A stretch of 64,000 nucleotides of DNA from Candidatus Uabimicrobium amorphum (GCF_009002475.1 NZ_AP019860.1:2170001-2234000); one strand, 5' to 3'; counted from the first letter of the stretch, positions 23,096-33,315 are shown. A program made the numbers and translations. Notes: generated from the sequence alone by a model not told the origin.

Positions 23096-25748
23096 TCTCC
23101 ATGGTGAAAAGTAAATTCTTTAACGCCACAAGTAATTTGCCATTTATATGATAACGAAGTACACGGCGTTTTTTCTCTTTGAGCGCCTGAAAATCTCCTG
23201 CAGCTTGCGCATGTATTAATGTATTGAAGTCATAATTTTCACCAGGTACGGCAAGTTTATCTTGCGCGCTATGTGTTATTTGCAAAAACACTCCGCTGTT
23301 ATCGTCACCTTTGTGAAGTTGCCCTGTTGAATGCAAAAAACGCGGACCAAATCCGATGGTTGTGGCAATATTGTGTTTTTGTTGTATATGACAGCGAATT
23401 TTCTGCAGAATGTTTGTAATCTCTTCATCATACGGTAAATATGCCATCACCGCAAAATAATCACTACTCTTGATACTAGAAAGTAGACTACATAAAAGGC
23501 CTTCAATATTTGTACCTTCGTCAATATTTGCGCTGTATATTTCAAGATCGTCGCGCACAATCTTTACATCTCCTGACGTGACGCTACCATCACCACTCAT
23601 GAGCTCGCGTGCTTTTATTTTTGCTAGCTCCACATCGGGTTGATCAAAAGGATTGATTTGCAAAACACTACCACAAATTGCTGTGGCCACTTGCCAACGC
23701 AAGAACTCTCCTCCAAGGTCGGTCAAATTTTCGAGATGTATGTGCAAGACATTGTCAGAAGGAATGTTAGGCGCCTTTTCTTCCCCTACCGTAACACAGA
23801 CAAAAACGCGATCATTGCTATAATTTTCCTGAAGATGCTCTCCGGCAACAGGAAGAACACCTTTGCCTATTTTTCCTGTACTTTCCGCGACGAGTTGCTC
23901 TACCCAATCGGCAAAAGGTGTCAGTTGATCACTAAGAACAAACGTAAGTTTGTTCTTGCCTTGTGTGGCTAGTTTCCCTAGAGTTGTTCCCAAAACCACA
24001 GGAGAAATTTCATCTGTTGCACTCAAACTGTTTTGTATTTTTTCTGCACTGTCGAGTATGTTTTGTAGTGGTGCTCCGATAAGAGCTGCGGGAACCATCC
24101 CGAAAACGGTAAAAACAGAATAACGCCCCCCCACATCTTGTGGGGCGAAAAAAGTGCGCAAAAACTGTTTTTCGTTCGCAATATTTTCCAGTTTAGATCC
24201 AGGATCAGTAATGGCGATAAAATGCTGCCCAGGTTGTGAAGATACTTTTTGTACTTCGGCAAAGAAAAACTTATACAAACTCAGAGTTTCGATGGTTCCG
24301 CCCGATTTGCTCGAAACAACAAACACTGTTTTTGCCAAATCCATTTCCTGCAAATATTGACGAATTGTCACGGGGTTTGTGGTGTCGATAACACGTAGTG
24401 ATGGATATCCCGATTTGTTGCCAAATATTTTCATAAAAACTTCAGGGGCGAGACTACTACCTCCCATCCCTAAAAGAACAACGGCAGAAAATTTTTCGCG
24501 CACTTCGTGTGCGAATTCTTGCAAATCTGATATTTTTTGTTGTGTTTCGCGAACACTATCAAGCCAACCTAGACGCTCGCGTACTTCATCTAGGTTAACT
24601 CCGGGAAAATCCCATAAACTACAATCTTTTTCAAGCAGTTTCGCTGCTAAGTTTTTTTTTTCGCCGAGTTTGGCCTTTTTTTCTTCCAGTGTCTGCATAA
24701 GAGATGCAAAAGATTTGCTAAACGCCGCAACACCATCTTCTTTTAGTTTGCTGGCAATTTGTTGTAAATCGATATTCAGCTCTTGTACTTTTGCCAAAAC
24801 CTCTTGTACTTCTTCGAGATTTTTCCCGACTCTTGATGCCGCATTTCCGTGATCGCGAAAGGCATCTAGTGTATGTGGAGGAACCGTGTTTACTGTATTT
24901 TCCCCCATCAATTCTTCCATATACAAAACGTCGCGATATGCAGGGTTCTTTACCCCTGTACTTGCCCATAGCAATCGTTGTATACGTGCTCCTTTTGCTT
25001 CCAAATCCTTAAAGCGTTGGCTTGCATAAAACTCGATAGCTTTTTGGTAGACATTTTTGGCATAACTGATGGCAACTTTTCCCGCAATAGCAGAATTTTC
25101 AGGTAAAAGTTTGTCCACCGCTGAATCCATGCGACTGATAAAAAACGATGCGACAGATGCAACGCCATCTAGCTTACCACCATTTTTATCCAAGAGCTCT
25201 AAACCCGAAAGATATGCATCGGCAACGTCAAGAAAATCCTGCATTGCAAACATAAGCGTTACGTTAACATTAATTCCCTGTCCAATAATCTGTGTAATGG
25301 CAGGTAATCCCTCTTTTGTTGCAGGTACTTTAATCATTACATTTTCGCGATCAATGGTGCGAAATAGGTGTTGTGCTTCTTTTATGGTCCCCTCAGTATC
25401 ATGTGCCAAGTCTGGCGAAACTTCCACCGAAACATATCCATCAACCCCACTTGTTGCATCGTAGACGCCGCGTAGTAAATCTGCTGCTTCGCGGATATCT
25501 TCGATCACCAAAGCCTCATACAACTCTTTGATGGACATTTGCGGATTGTTTTCTAAAAGTTCCGTCATCATATCATCGTAATCGTTGCTGCCACCTATTG
25601 CTTTGTCAAAAATGGTCGGATTGGAAGTAATCCCTACAATCTCGCCTTCGTCAATCATTTGTTTTATTTTGCTTAGCAAAGAACGCTGTATATTATCATA
25701 CCAAATGCTTTGTGAATAATTTTGCACTTGTAATAGAGGATTTGCCAT
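23085..25748 (-). CDS. bifunctional transaldolase / glucose-6-phosphate isomerase
   Basis: 887 residues, the size of a fused tal-pgi enzyme linking the pentose phosphate pathway to glycolysis. The transaldolase half (res ~1-365) shows GITSNPTIFDKAIGGS and the Schiff-base Lys140 in ENVMIKVPATKEGLPA. The isomerase half (res ~385-887) shows VLLGMGGSSLAPEVF, VVSSKSGGTIETLSLY and the sugar-phosphate-binding QLVAESTGKIGKGVLP. Fused versions are known in several bacteria, so the fusion itself is not new. It is followed within the same strand by the glycosyltransferase fusion (11-nt overlap), and preceded by the terminator of the Cys-rich gene. Confidence 0.95.
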   Translation of the reverse strand: MANPLLQVQNYSQSIWYDNIQRSLLSKIKQMIDEGEIVGITSNPTIFDKAIGGSNDYDDMMTELLENNPQMSIKELYEALVIEDIREAADLLRGVYDATSGVDGYVSVEVSPDLAHDTEGTIKEAQHLFRTIDRENVMIKVPATKEGLPAITQIIGQGINVNVTLMFAMQDFLDVADAYLSGLELLDKNGGKLDGVASVASFFISRMDSAVDKLLPENSAIAGKVAISYAKNVYQKAIEFYASQRFKDLEAKGARIQRLLWASTGVKNPAYRDVLYMEELMGENTVNTVPPHTLDAFRDHGNAASRVGKNLEEVQEVLAKVQELNIDLQQIASKLKEDGVAAFSKSFASLMQTLEEKKAKLGEKKNLAAKLLEKDCSLWDFPGVNLDEVRERLGWLDSVRETQQKISDLQEFAHEVREKFSAVVLLGMGGSSLAPEVFMKIFGNKSGYPSLRVIDTTNPVTIRQYLQEMDLAKTVFVVSSKSGGTIETLSLYKFFFAEVQKVSSQPGQHFIAITDPGSKLENIANEKQFLRTFFAPQDVGGRYSVFTVFGMVPAALIGAPLQNILDSAEKIQNSLSATDEISPVVLGTTLGKLATQGKNKLTFVLSDQLTPFADWVEQLVAESTGKIGKGVLPVAGEHLQENYSNDRVFVCVTVGEEKAPNIPSDNVLHIHLENLTDLGGEFLRWQVATAICGSVLQINPFDQPDVELAKIKARELMSGDGSVTSGDVKIVRDDLEIYSANIDEGTNIEGLLCSLLSSIKSSDYFAVMAYLPYDEEITNILQKIRCHIQQKHNIATTIGFGPRFLHSTGQLHKGDDNSGVFLQITHSAQDKLAVPGENYDFNTLIHAQAAGDFQALKEKKRRVLRYHINGKLLVALKNLLFTMENDV

Positions 25749-25780
25749 GACTTATTCCTTTAGCCCTACATAAAAAAAGT

Positions 25781-25813
25781 GGCATTAGTTCGCATAAATA
25801 TCGAACTAATGCC
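25781..25813 (-). terminator. intrinsic terminator of the Cys-rich protein gene
   Basis: Perfect 12-bp arms GGCATTAGTTCG (25781-25792) and CGAACTAATGCC (25802-25813). On the minus strand the stem is followed by ACTTTTTTTA. It separates the Cys-rich gene from tal-pgi. Confidence 0.85.
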
Positions 25814-25868
25814 TTACATTAAAATATTGCAGAAATATCTCACAAGGAGATAATGTTATAAACTATCA

Positions 25869-26576
25869 CTAGTTATTGCAACCATTTTCTTTGTCGCAAG
25901 TTTCAGGATCGCAATTTTCAGGATCACTACAGTCTGTTTTTTCTGCTTTTACAGGTGTAGCTGTCGCTCCAGCTTCGCCTTCACAACTAGCTTTTTCACT
26001 GCAGCAGCCTTCTGCTTTTGCTGTTGTGTTAGCAACTGTTGTTGCCTTTTCACTGCAGCAGCCTTCTGCTTTTGCTGTTGTGTTAGCAACTGTTGTTGCC
26101 TTTTCACTGCAGCAGCCTTCTGCTTTTGCTGTTGTGTTAGCAACTGTTGTTGCCTTTTCACTGCAGCAGCCTTCTGCTTTTTCACTACAACCTTCTGCTT
26201 TTGCTGTTGTGTTCGCAACTGTTGTTGCTGTTGCTTTTTCACTGCAGCAAGACTTAGCTGTTGTATTAGCAACTGTTGTTGCTTTTCCACTACAACCTTC
26301 GGCTTTTTCGCTACAACTTGTCGTGTTAGCAACTGTTGTCGCTTTTGCTTTGCTTTTGCAACAAGATTTCGCTGTAGTATTAGCAACTGTTGTCGCTTTT
26401 GCTTTGCTTTTGCAACATCCTGTTTTTGCCGCAAGATTGGCCGCTTGCGCTTTTGCTTTAGATTTACAACACCCGGTATTTTGTGAAGCAAAAAAACCAT
26501 CTTCCATATGGGTGTAGTAACCTACAGTAAAAAGAGAAACAACCAAAACGGCGGTTAATAAAGCTGCGGTTTTCAT
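25869..26576 (-). CDS. secreted Cys-rich tandem-repeat protein
   Basis: 235 residues. The N-terminus (MKTAALLTAVLVVSLFTVGY) is a signal peptide or anchor. From res ~36 the protein is built from units of mostly 18 residues that start with a CC pair: early units CCKSKAKATTVANTTAKS, later units CCSEKATTVANTTAKAEG. It ends in a different acidic Cys cluster (DCSDPENCDPETCDKENGC). I count 24 cysteines and almost no aromatic residues in the mature part. Spaced Cys pairs suggest metal binding or disulfide cross-linking. The yyaL-like gene, whose product carries a thioredoxin CxxC motif, ends 20 nt upstream on the same strand. No named family is recognised. Confidence 0.75.
   Translation of the reverse strand: MKTAALLTAVLVVSLFTVGYYTHMEDGFFASQNTGCCKSKAKAQAANLAAKTGCCKSKAKATTVANTTAKSCCKSKAKATTVANTTSCSEKAEGCSGKATTVANTTAKSCCSEKATATTVANTTAKAEGCSEKAEGCCSEKATTVANTTAKAEGCCSEKATTVANTTAKAEGCCSEKATTVANTTAKAEGCCSEKASCEGEAGATATPVKAEKTDCSDPENCDPETCDKENGCNN
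25990..26460. repeat. 54-bp tandem repeat inside the Cys-rich gene
   Basis: At least three near-perfect 54-bp units (about 26000-26165) and several diverged ones carry GCAGCAGCCTTCTGC and TTAGCAACTGTTGTTGC. The repetitive composition keeps several reading frames open on both strands. Near-identity of the central copies points to recent expansion by slippage or recombination. Confidence 0.85.
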
Positions 26577-26596
26577 TGTAAATCAACCTTTCTAAG

Positions 26597-28744
26597 TTAA
26601 TAACGTAAAAATTTACTGTATTCAGTGAGTAACTTTTCAATTTCTTTTTCTGTTGTTGCTGGCTGTAAACATGTCTTACCAACGCAAAACACAGCCGTTG
26701 TTTTACGGATATCTTTGTATGCCTCTAAAATTTTCCACTTTTGTTTCTTGGTTTTTTCTAAGTCGATGACTGTGGCCAAATAGTGATTCTTACGGCACGC
26801 TTTCAAAAGTGCTTCCTTTTCCTCACCGGCTCCGGTAATAACGATTGTCATTTCTCCTCGTTGTAAAGCAAGATGTGCCGTTAATAAAGTTCCCAAAGAA
26901 ATGCATATTTTACTTGCCGACTTTCCCAATACCTCTATGGACGCTCTGGCAGTCGCTTTAAATTTTTCATTTCCTGTCACATTCCATAAACGAACAAGCC
27001 CCAAGGCCATCGCAGAGTTACCAGAAGGATATGCATTGTCGTAAAGTATACGCGAGCGCATAATCAAATCATCGCGATTATCTACCGTAGAGTAAAACCC
27101 GCCACCTTTGTGCGCAAAATTTTCGCTAGCTTCTATGGCAATCTTCTCGGCACTAAGAACAAGATCTACATCACCCAAAGCGTCAAAAGCATCCATTAAA
27201 CCGCACAGTAAGAAACCATAGTCATTGATAAAAGCGGCGATATGTGGCAAACGCAACAAACCATCTTTTTTATGTCTTCCAAGTAATACCGATGCGAGTT
27301 CTCTGGTAGCGGTAATGTACTTTTGTTTTTGAGTCAAGCGCGCGCCGTGCGCAAAAGCGGACAATGCAAGCCCATTCCACGAAGTCAACACCTTGTCATC
27401 AAGATGTGGGCGCGGTCGTTCTTCGCGTTTTTTTAAGAGTGCGGCGTAGTGTTGTTCCCACGATAACCTTTTGGCAATACTCTCGGGAGAGTGGAAATCC
27501 TCTTTTAAACTACTGCCACGAGGAAAGGGAATATGAGAGGTCACCGGTTCTTTGTGACCAAAATCGTTTTTGTGCACTTCCCCTTTTGTTACATTCCAGT
27601 CTTCGGCAAGAGCTTGCGCCTCTTTGTCGGATAAAACTTGAGATAGCAACTCTTTATTCCAGGCATAAAAGCTGCCTTCTCCATTGGGATCATCGGCATC
27701 TTCGGCGCATGCATAACCAATGAATTTTTCACCACTCTTTACGCGCAAATCACGCAGCATATAGTCGAGAATTCTCTCGCCCGTTCGCGTTAAATCGTTT
27801 CGTTTATACTGATCTCCGGCAATGAAGTATGCCACAGCAAGAAGAGCATTGTCGTACAGCATTTTTTCAAAATGCGGTACACGCCATATTTTATCTGTGC
27901 TATAACGATGAAAACCTCCCCCTACTAGATCATGAAGCCCGGAGTCTTGCATCGTAGTTAAAATATCTAACGCTTGTTGTTTTACTTCCTTACCCTCTTT
28001 TAGCAGCAAAACTAGACGTAACATTTGTGCACTGGGAAACTTGGGGGCTCTTCCCCACGCAGGGTCCTTTTCGTCATAGTATGTCCGCAAATTCTTCTGT
28101 AAATCCTCCCATATCGACACGGGAATTTCGCTTTGCGTTTGCTCTTCATTTTCTTGTAAAAATTTCGTTAACCCATTGGCAATCTCGTCTACTTTTTTGC
28201 GTTCTGTTGTCCAAGCATCGTGTATTGCCTTGAGAAGTTTCATCCATTGCTCTTTGGGAAAAAACGTTCCCCCAAAAAATGGTTTTCCTTCAGGCGTAAT
28301 GATCACATTGAGAGGCCATCCACCTCTTTGATTCATGGCGTGCACAGCACTCATGTAAATATCATCAACTTCTGGTCGTTCTTCGCGGTCCACCTTCACA
28401 CAAACAAACCATTTGTTCATCATCTCTGCCGCTTCTTGGTCTTCAAAAACTTCGTGTTCCATAACATGGCACCAGTGGCAAGTGGAATAACCAATAGATA
28501 CGATAATAGGTACATCGCGCTTTTTCGCCATATGAAATGCTTTTTCTCCCCAAGGCTGCCAATGCACAGGGTTGTTTTTGTGTTGTAGGAGATATGGGCT
28601 ACTCTCCTGTGCTAATTCGTTTTTAGAAGTCTGCATTTGTGAATTTTTCTTTTGTTTGTTGTTGTCGTAATCATTTTGTGCGCTACAATTTGTTAAAAAA
28701 AATAGCAAACATACTAGCAAATATTTATTGCGAACGATAGGCAT
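26597..28744 (-). CDS. YyaL/SSP411-type thioredoxin-domain protein
   Basis: 715 residues from ATG 28744; the frame extends upstream, but this start gives a signal peptide. The first ~24 residues ([20 protein letters not shown]) look like a lipoprotein signal with an atypical Asn at -1, so lipidation is uncertain. The N-terminal DUF255 thioredoxin-like domain contains [20 protein letters not shown] with a CHWC redox motif and [17 protein letters not shown] six-hairpin glycosidase-like toroid follows ([31 protein letters not shown]). The family is conserved from bacteria to man (SPATA20) but its reaction is unknown. The Cys-rich repeat gene follows after 20 nt and could be a partner. Confidence 0.9.
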   Translation of the reverse strand: MPIVRNKYLLVCLLFFLTNCSAQNDYDNNKQKKNSQMQTSKNELAQESSPYLLQHKNNPVHWQPWGEKAFHMAKKRDVPIIVSIGYSTCHWCHVMEHEVFEDQEAAEMMNKWFVCVKVDREERPEVDDIYMSAVHAMNQRGGWPLNVIITPEGKPFFGGTFFPKEQWMKLLKAIHDAWTTERKKVDEIANGLTKFLQENEEQTQSEIPVSIWEDLQKNLRTYYDEKDPAWGRAPKFPSAQMLRLVLLLKEGKEVKQQALDILTTMQDSGLHDLVGGGFHRYSTDKIWRVPHFEKMLYDNALLAVAYFIAGDQYKRNDLTRTGERILDYMLRDLRVKSGEKFIGYACAEDADDPNGEGSFYAWNKELLSQVLSDKEAQALAEDWNVTKGEVHKNDFGHKEPVTSHIPFPRGSSLKEDFHSPESIAKRLSWEQHYAALLKKREERPRPHLDDKVLTSWNGLALSAFAHGARLTQKQKYITATRELASVLLGRHKKDGLLRLPHIAAFINDYGFLLCGLMDAFDALGDVDLVLSAEKIAIEASENFAHKGGGFYSTVDNRDDLIMRSRILYDNAYPSGNSAMALGLVRLWNVTGNEKFKATARASIEVLGKSASKICISLGTLLTAHLALQRGEMTIVITGAGEEKEALLKACRKNHYLATVIDLEKTKKQKWKILEAYKDIRKTTAVFCVGKTCLQPATTEKEIEKLLTEYSKFLRY

Positions 28745-28755
28745 TGTAATATACT
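28728..28755 (+). promoter_or_regulatory. possible promoter for the TMTC-like gene
   Basis: TTGCGA (28728-28733), 16 bp and TATACT (28750-28755) precede the GTG start at 28798 by a suitable distance. It overlaps the divergent yyaL-like start region. Match to consensus is moderate. Confidence 0.4.
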
Positions 28756-28797
28756 TTCTATTATACTGGAAAATGAAAACCAAATCGAGGTTAAACC

Positions 28798-30468
28798 GTG
28801 CAAAAAACCATTCTTTCTACATCAATTATTCTTCTTCTTGGAAGTGTAAGTGTTTTTTATGCGTACAGCTCCAATCTCTACGGACCTTTTATCTATGACG
28901 ACATCTGGCAAATTGTCGATAGCGAGGACATAGAAAACGCGCAATATTTAACAGCAAATAACTGGCGCATTATACCAAATTTTACTTTTTGGCTAAACTA
29001 CAACCTTGGTCCGCAACTCGAAGGGCGCAATACCATTACCACCATAGGTGGTCCCTCTCTTTTTTATTGGCACATAACCAATATTGTTTTACATTTTGCA
29101 TGCGCTATTGCCCTTCTCTTGTTGTGCAAAGATTTGAAATTCCCCCGTGCACTGTCCATATTAGTGAGTGGTGTATTTCTCGTCCATCCTCTCGCCAGCG
29201 AGGCTGTAAACTACATTCAAGCACGCTCCATGATTCTTTTAACATTATTTCTGTTGTTGTCAATCATCTATCGTGAAAGAAATATTTTGTTTGTCTTATT
29301 CTCCTTAGGCACTATCCTATGTAAGGAGGTAGCATGCTTTTACTTACTGGCGACATACATCATATTTTCTTACAAAAAAAAATCGCAACTTCATAAAAAA
29401 ATTCCGCTCTTAGGTTTAGTATGTTTTGTAATCATTGCCTTTCTGTCTCCGGTTATTTACAACAGGTTTGCCGCAGGTGATTTTTTTTCCAATCTAACCA
29501 AACAGCTAGTTGCTTTTTGGTATTATGTCAAATTATTCATCTACCCTGCTGCAACACAACTTTCTTTAGATCATGTCACACAGAACTTCTCCCATGGCTT
29601 TAGTAGTTTATTTGCCTTGATCCTTACAGGATTTATTTTATGCAAACTAAACAATAAAGTGGCCCCCCGCGCATTTCTCGCTTGCATGGTAATTCTTATA
29701 CCTTACGCTTTCATCCCCACCAACTTCGTTGTTGTAGAATACAGAGCATATCCCTTCCTAGTTTTTCTTGTTGTTGGCGTCGCCAGCGTTGGCCTTTCAC
29801 TATATGAAAATTTAGTCCAGCAAGCGCGTAAATTTTACCAAAACCAAGCGCAAAAGGGACAAAATAGACAATCGAAGCAAAAATTCCTGTATTTTCTTGC
29901 ACACACTACTTTGCTATGCCTATTTGTTCTACTCTTACTCATTCTTAGTCAGGAAACACGAAAAAGGTCTCGCGTCTGGCAGTCCGCTATTTCTATTTAT
30001 GGAGATACAATCGACAAAGGAACTTTACGTCCCAGCATACGGTTTAATTTTTGCATGGCTTACGTAAGTACTGCACAATGGATGTGGGAAAACAATCGTC
30101 AACAACTTGCCAGAATCTATTTTACGTATGGCAAACAGCACATAAACAGTTATTTAAAAGAGGCGAAAAAAATATCTGCGCAACACCTCCTCCATCTACG
30201 CTTGCAACTGCTCAAAGTTTATGAAATAGAAGAAAATTTTAGCAAAATACTTGCTCTCACAACCCTTCTTAAGCAACAAGTACCAAAGCACTCGTCGCAT
30301 TATTCTCTACTTCTTTTGTTAGAAGCGCAAACATATTTAAAACAACAAAAGTCTAAAGAGTGTGAAACAGTCTTGTTACAACTCAAGTCTTTGAAGTTAA
30401 GTAAAAATATTCAACGACGTTATACAGAGTTATTACAAAAACTACAACAACTCCACAAACAAAAGTAG
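28798..30468 (+). CDS. TMTC/PMT-like polytopic membrane protein with C-terminal helical repeats
   Basis: 556 residues, GTG start with GAGG about 8 nt upstream. The first luminal/periplasmic loop has [17 protein letters not shown], the acidic loop expected of GT-C-type dolichyl/undecaprenyl-linked mannosyltransferases and TMTC proteins. About ten membrane helices follow, with [19 protein letters not shown] and [17 protein letters not shown] typical of TMTC-like proteins. After ~res 385 a soluble region of paired helices (e.g. [19 protein letters not shown]) looks TPR-like. It may glycosylate secreted proteins, of which this window encodes many; acceptor and donor are unknown. Confidence 0.7.
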   Translation: MQKTILSTSIILLLGSVSVFYAYSSNLYGPFIYDDIWQIVDSEDIENAQYLTANNWRIIPNFTFWLNYNLGPQLEGRNTITTIGGPSLFYWHITNIVLHFACAIALLLLCKDLKFPRALSILVSGVFLVHPLASEAVNYIQARSMILLTLFLLLSIIYRERNILFVLFSLGTILCKEVACFYLLATYIIFSYKKKSQLHKKIPLLGLVCFVIIAFLSPVIYNRFAAGDFFSNLTKQLVAFWYYVKLFIYPAATQLSLDHVTQNFSHGFSSLFALILTGFILCKLNNKVAPRAFLACMVILIPYAFIPTNFVVVEYRAYPFLVFLVVGVASVGLSLYENLVQQARKFYQNQAQKGQNRQSKQKFLYFLAHTTLLCLFVLLLLILSQETRKRSRVWQSAISIYGDTIDKGTLRPSIRFNFCMAYVSTAQWMWENNRQQLARIYFTYGKQHINSYLKEAKKISAQHLLHLRLQLLKVYEIEENFSKILALTTLLKQQVPKHSSHYSLLLLLEAQTYLKQQKSKECETVLLQLKSLKLSKNIQRRYTELLQKLQQLHKQK

Positions 30469-30806
30469 ATACGATTTCTAACGTTTTGGTGATTTACTTT
30501 GTAAAGTACGAAAAATCAGCATTGCTCGCTTGCGGGCTCGGGTTCGGCAAAAACTTTTATACCAAGCACCAAATTCGTTAGAATAAAAGTAGGTGTAATT
30601 CGAGTAGTTGTTGCCATGGTAAAGTAAAAGAAATTCAAAAATAATTCAAAATCCTTATACTCAATTTGTTTTGTTATCGAACAGCAAAATCCATTTACAA
30701 ATAACGTCAAACATAACGATTCTCGGAGTCTCATATTGTTATATTCACCAACCACGGCCTTTAATTTGTTGCATATTTTACTAGGCCGCGAAATAAAGAA
30801 TTACTC
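30469..30806. other. intergenic region, no gene recognised
   Basis: A stretch of ~340 bp (458 bp counting the next promoter and leader). An open frame on the minus strand (30516-30755) has no ribosome-binding site and no family-like sequence. I see no clear terminator or repeat here. Confidence 0.5.
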
Positions 30807-30834
30807 TTGACTTTTTGTTTTCATACTTTACAAT
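30807..30834 (+). promoter_or_regulatory. sigma70-type promoter upstream of the coiled-coil/mre region
   Basis: TTGACT (30807-30812), a 16-bp spacer and TACAAT (30829-30834) predict a start near 30841 and a leader of ~86 nt before the ATG at 30927, which has GGGAGAG upstream. Confidence 0.65.
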
Positions 30835-30926
30835 AGCTAGGAACTATCTCTTTTTACGACACTAAGAGCTATAATTATATTAATATTTTTGACTTCCACC
30901 GCAGATTTTCAGGGAGAGTAAAAATC

Positions 30927-31793
30927 ATGAGCAGTATTGCTAAAATTTTTATTTTCATCAATTTTATTCTTAGCATTGCTTATATGGTAATTGCTGGAAC
31001 ACTGTTAGCCCAGAAATGGGACTACAAACAAATGCTGATTGATCAAGCTCAAAAAGCCACTCGTGAAAAACAAGTACAAGAAGATAAATTAAAAGATGCT
31101 GAAGGAAAAGTTGCAAACTTGCAAGAAAGTTTGAACAACGTTACCGGCCGAGCAATTCAACTTAATGTTGAACTTAATAAAACCAAAGATATATACGATG
31201 AGGCAAAGAGAACTAATGATAGCCTAAACGAAAAAATAGCTAACCTAGAAGCTAGTTATAAGGAAATCAATAGTAAAATAGGCGAAAAAGATGCTCGCAT
31301 CAACGAATTAGAAACAGCCAGAGATCAAGCAAAAGAAGAAAAAGAAGACGCTATTCGCGCAAAAGAAAGTTCCGAAGAAGAACAACTTGTTTTACAGACC
31401 GAACTAAATAACATCAAAGGCGAAATTGCCGAAAAAGAAAAAATAATTCAAAAACAACAACGCGAATTGCTCGAAGCAAAACAAATCATTGCCGCTGCAG
31501 AAAAACAAGGTGTACGTCTTGACCTTCTGTACACAAGAGAAAAACCTCTTGATGGTTTTATTACAGCCGTTAGTAAAAAACTACCGCTTGTAATGATTTC
31601 TCTCGGAAGTGACGACAATGTACAAAAAGGTTATCAATTTACTGTATTCCGAGGAAGCAGTTATATTGGAACTATTGTAATTGAAGACGTTTACAAAGAC
31701 GCTAGCGCCGCTCGTATCCTCAAAGACAAAACCCGCCAAAAAATTCAAAAAGGCGATTCTGTAACAACACGCTTTGGAGGCACAAGAGGCTAA
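30927..31793 (+). CDS. membrane-anchored coiled-coil protein with MreC-like C-terminal domain
   Basis: 288 residues. One N-terminal membrane anchor (res ~5-27) is followed by a long heptad-rich coiled coil (res ~35-195, with LQESLNNVTGRAIQLNVELN and NDSLNEKIANLEASYKEINS). The compact C-terminal domain (res ~200-288) contains DGFITAVSKKLPLVMISLGS, DDNVQKGYQFTVFRGSSYIG and QKIQKGDSVTTRFGG. The G-x-D-D-x-V-x-x-G strand pattern resembles the beta domains of MreC. Together with its place just before mreBCD this suggests a scaffold of the elongasome, which is inference. A small membrane-protein gene follows by one nucleotide. Confidence 0.6.
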   Translation: MSSIAKIFIFINFILSIAYMVIAGTLLAQKWDYKQMLIDQAQKATREKQVQEDKLKDAEGKVANLQESLNNVTGRAIQLNVELNKTKDIYDEAKRTNDSLNEKIANLEASYKEINSKIGEKDARINELETARDQAKEEKEDAIRAKESSEEEQLVLQTELNNIKGEIAEKEKIIQKQQRELLEAKQIIAAAEKQGVRLDLLYTREKPLDGFITAVSKKLPLVMISLGSDDNVQKGYQFTVFRGSSYIGTIVIEDVYKDASAARILKDKTRQKIQKGDSVTTRFGGTRG

Positions 31794-31794
31794 A

Positions 31795-32028
31795 ATGGCA
31801 GCAGATTATGAAGACTATCAAGGAGAACTAGAGGTTATTGATGAAGGAGAAGATCTAGGAAGTTCCGTAGCTCCTTCCGATTCGATAACGCCTGTAATTA
31901 TAATCTTAACAACCATTTTCACGATTATAGGCATGTTACTCATTGGTTGGGAACTCTTTTCCGTTTACGACGGTCAAGGAAACCCAGGAAGAGCAGATAG
32001 TGCTCTTATTCAGATAAAACTCAAGTAG
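31795..32028 (+). CDS. small single-pass membrane protein
   Basis: 77 residues from ATG 31795, directly after the previous stop (TAA A ATG) with AGAGG 7 nt ahead. An acidic N-terminus (DYEDYQGELEVIDEGEDLGS) precedes one hydrophobic helix (res ~32-54, ITPVIIILTTIFTIIGMLLI) and a short polar tail. No family is recognised. Coupling to the coiled-coil gene suggests that the two products interact in the membrane. Confidence 0.6.
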   Translation: MAADYEDYQGELEVIDEGEDLGSSVAPSDSITPVIIILTTIFTIIGMLLIGWELFSVYDGQGNPGRADSALIQIKLK

Positions 32029-32118
32029 TATTAAGTGTTAATAGTATGCCATCTCTACAAATACGCTTTGTAAAACTGGTATACTATTTACAAATTACTA
32101 CGAGTAAATATTCCTAGT

Positions 32119-32162
32119 AAAGGCTATTTGCTATGGCTGTCACTTGTACAGCCAAAGCCTTT
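32119..32162 (+). terminator. compound hairpin before mreB
   Basis: Outer arms AAAGGC (32119-32124) and GCCTTT (32157-32162) and an inner TGGCTGT/ACAGCCA stem (32134-32140 and 32148-32154) are followed by ATTATTTG. It probably ends the two-gene transcript upstream, or attenuates entry into mreB. Confidence 0.55.
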
Positions 32163-32271
32163 ATTATTTGTTAGCTAAGTAACTACATCTAAAGCTTCAC
32201 ATTTCCTATTTCAGACTTCTTCTGAAAATCTTACTGGTCCTTCCCAACTTTTCTTCTGGCGAAATTACATT

Positions 32272-33315
32272 ATGTTAGGCTTATCAAATAAAATATTGGG
32301 TGCCGTTTCGCTTAATTTAGGAATAGATCTCGGCACAGCGAATACTCTTGTTAGTGTTCAAAACCAAGGCATTATAAGTGAACCCTCTGTTGTTGCTATC
32401 AACAAAAATACCAACGAAGTTTTGATGGGGGGAAATGCCGTTGGAAACGAAGCAAAAAAAATGATTGGCAAAACACCACCCAACATACAAGCAGTACGAC
32501 CTCTAAAACACGGTGTTATATCTGACTTTGCTGTCACCGAAGCAATGCTACGCTATTTTATACGCAAAGCATTAAATTTCAAATGGGGCATTCGCGTACG
32601 TGTTGTCATTGCCATCCCTTCAGGAATCAACAGCGTTGAAAAACAAGCAGTGATCGACTCGACACGTCGCGCAGGGGCAAAAGAAGTCTACCTAATTGAT
32701 GAGCCAATGGCAGCAGCAATTGGTTCGGGCTTGCCGATTACCGAAGCAAAAGGTAGTATGATTGTGGATATCGGAGGTGGAACAAGCGAAGTTGCTATTA
32801 TTTCGTTGGCTTCACCAGTGGTTACGCGCGGTATAAAAATAGCAGGAGATGCGATGGACCGTGCAATCGTCGACTATCTAAAACAAGAAAAAAAAATACT
32901 TATCGGTGAATCAACAGCAGAAATTATAAAAAAGAATTTAGGTTCTGCGTGCGAACTAGAGCAAGAACTCCAAATGGAAATCAAAGGACAACATGCGACT
33001 TCGTCTTTGCCAAAAACCGTTATTGTCCGTTCCGAAGAAGTGCGCGAAGCAATACAAACTTGTATACAAGACATCATACATATGATAAAAAATTCACTAG
33101 AGGCCACCTCTCCTGAGATTTCCGCTGACTTAATCGAACGGGGTATTGTCTTAGCCGGAGGAGGAGCACTACTAAAAGGTTTAGATCAAGTTATTGCCAA
33201 CGAGACCCAATTAAAAGTTAGTGTCGCTGACTCACCTTTAGAATGTGTAGTTCGCGGTACAGGAGCTGTTTTAGGAAAATTGGATTTATTGCAACATATC
33301 CTAAGCTCTCCATAA
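32272..33315 (+). CDS. mreB: rod shape-determining protein MreB
   Basis: Actin-like ATPase that polymerises at the inner membrane and guides the Rod complex. The 347 residues are full length. Nucleotide-binding segments are LGIDLGTANTLV (phosphate 1), MIVDIGGGTSEVAIISL (phosphate 2), LIDEPMAAAIGSGL (connect 1/2 region) and GIVLAGGGALLKGLD (adenosine). It starts the cluster mreB-mreC-mreD-(PBP2-like)-rodA. No strong Shine-Dalgarno precedes the ATG. An N-terminal MLGLSNKILGAV amphipathic stretch could bind the membrane. Confidence 0.97.
   Translation: MLGLSNKILGAVSLNLGIDLGTANTLVSVQNQGIISEPSVVAINKNTNEVLMGGNAVGNEAKKMIGKTPPNIQAVRPLKHGVISDFAVTEAMLRYFIRKALNFKWGIRVRVVIAIPSGINSVEKQAVIDSTRRAGAKEVYLIDEPMAAAIGSGLPITEAKGSMIVDIGGGTSEVAIISLASPVVTRGIKIAGDAMDRAIVDYLKQEKKILIGESTAEIIKKNLGSACELEQELQMEIKGQHATSSLPKTVIVRSEEVREAIQTCIQDIIHMIKNSLEATSPEISADLIERGIVLAGGGALLKGLDQVIANETQLKVSVADSPLECVVRGTGAVLGKLDLLQHILSSP

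Noticed and set aside
23085..25748. tal-pgi fusion as a novelty
   Set aside because: Fused transaldolase/glucose-6-phosphate isomerase enzymes are already known in several bacterial groups.
25876..26517. Long open frames overlapping the Cys-rich gene on both strands
   Set aside because: They are by-products of the 54-bp repeat, which lacks stop codons in several frames. They have no ribosome-binding sites, whereas the minus-strand gene has a signal peptide, AAAGG and a terminator.
30516..30755. 79-codon minus-strand ORF in the 30.5 kb gap
   Set aside because: No ribosome-binding site, no recognisable sequence and no conserved context.
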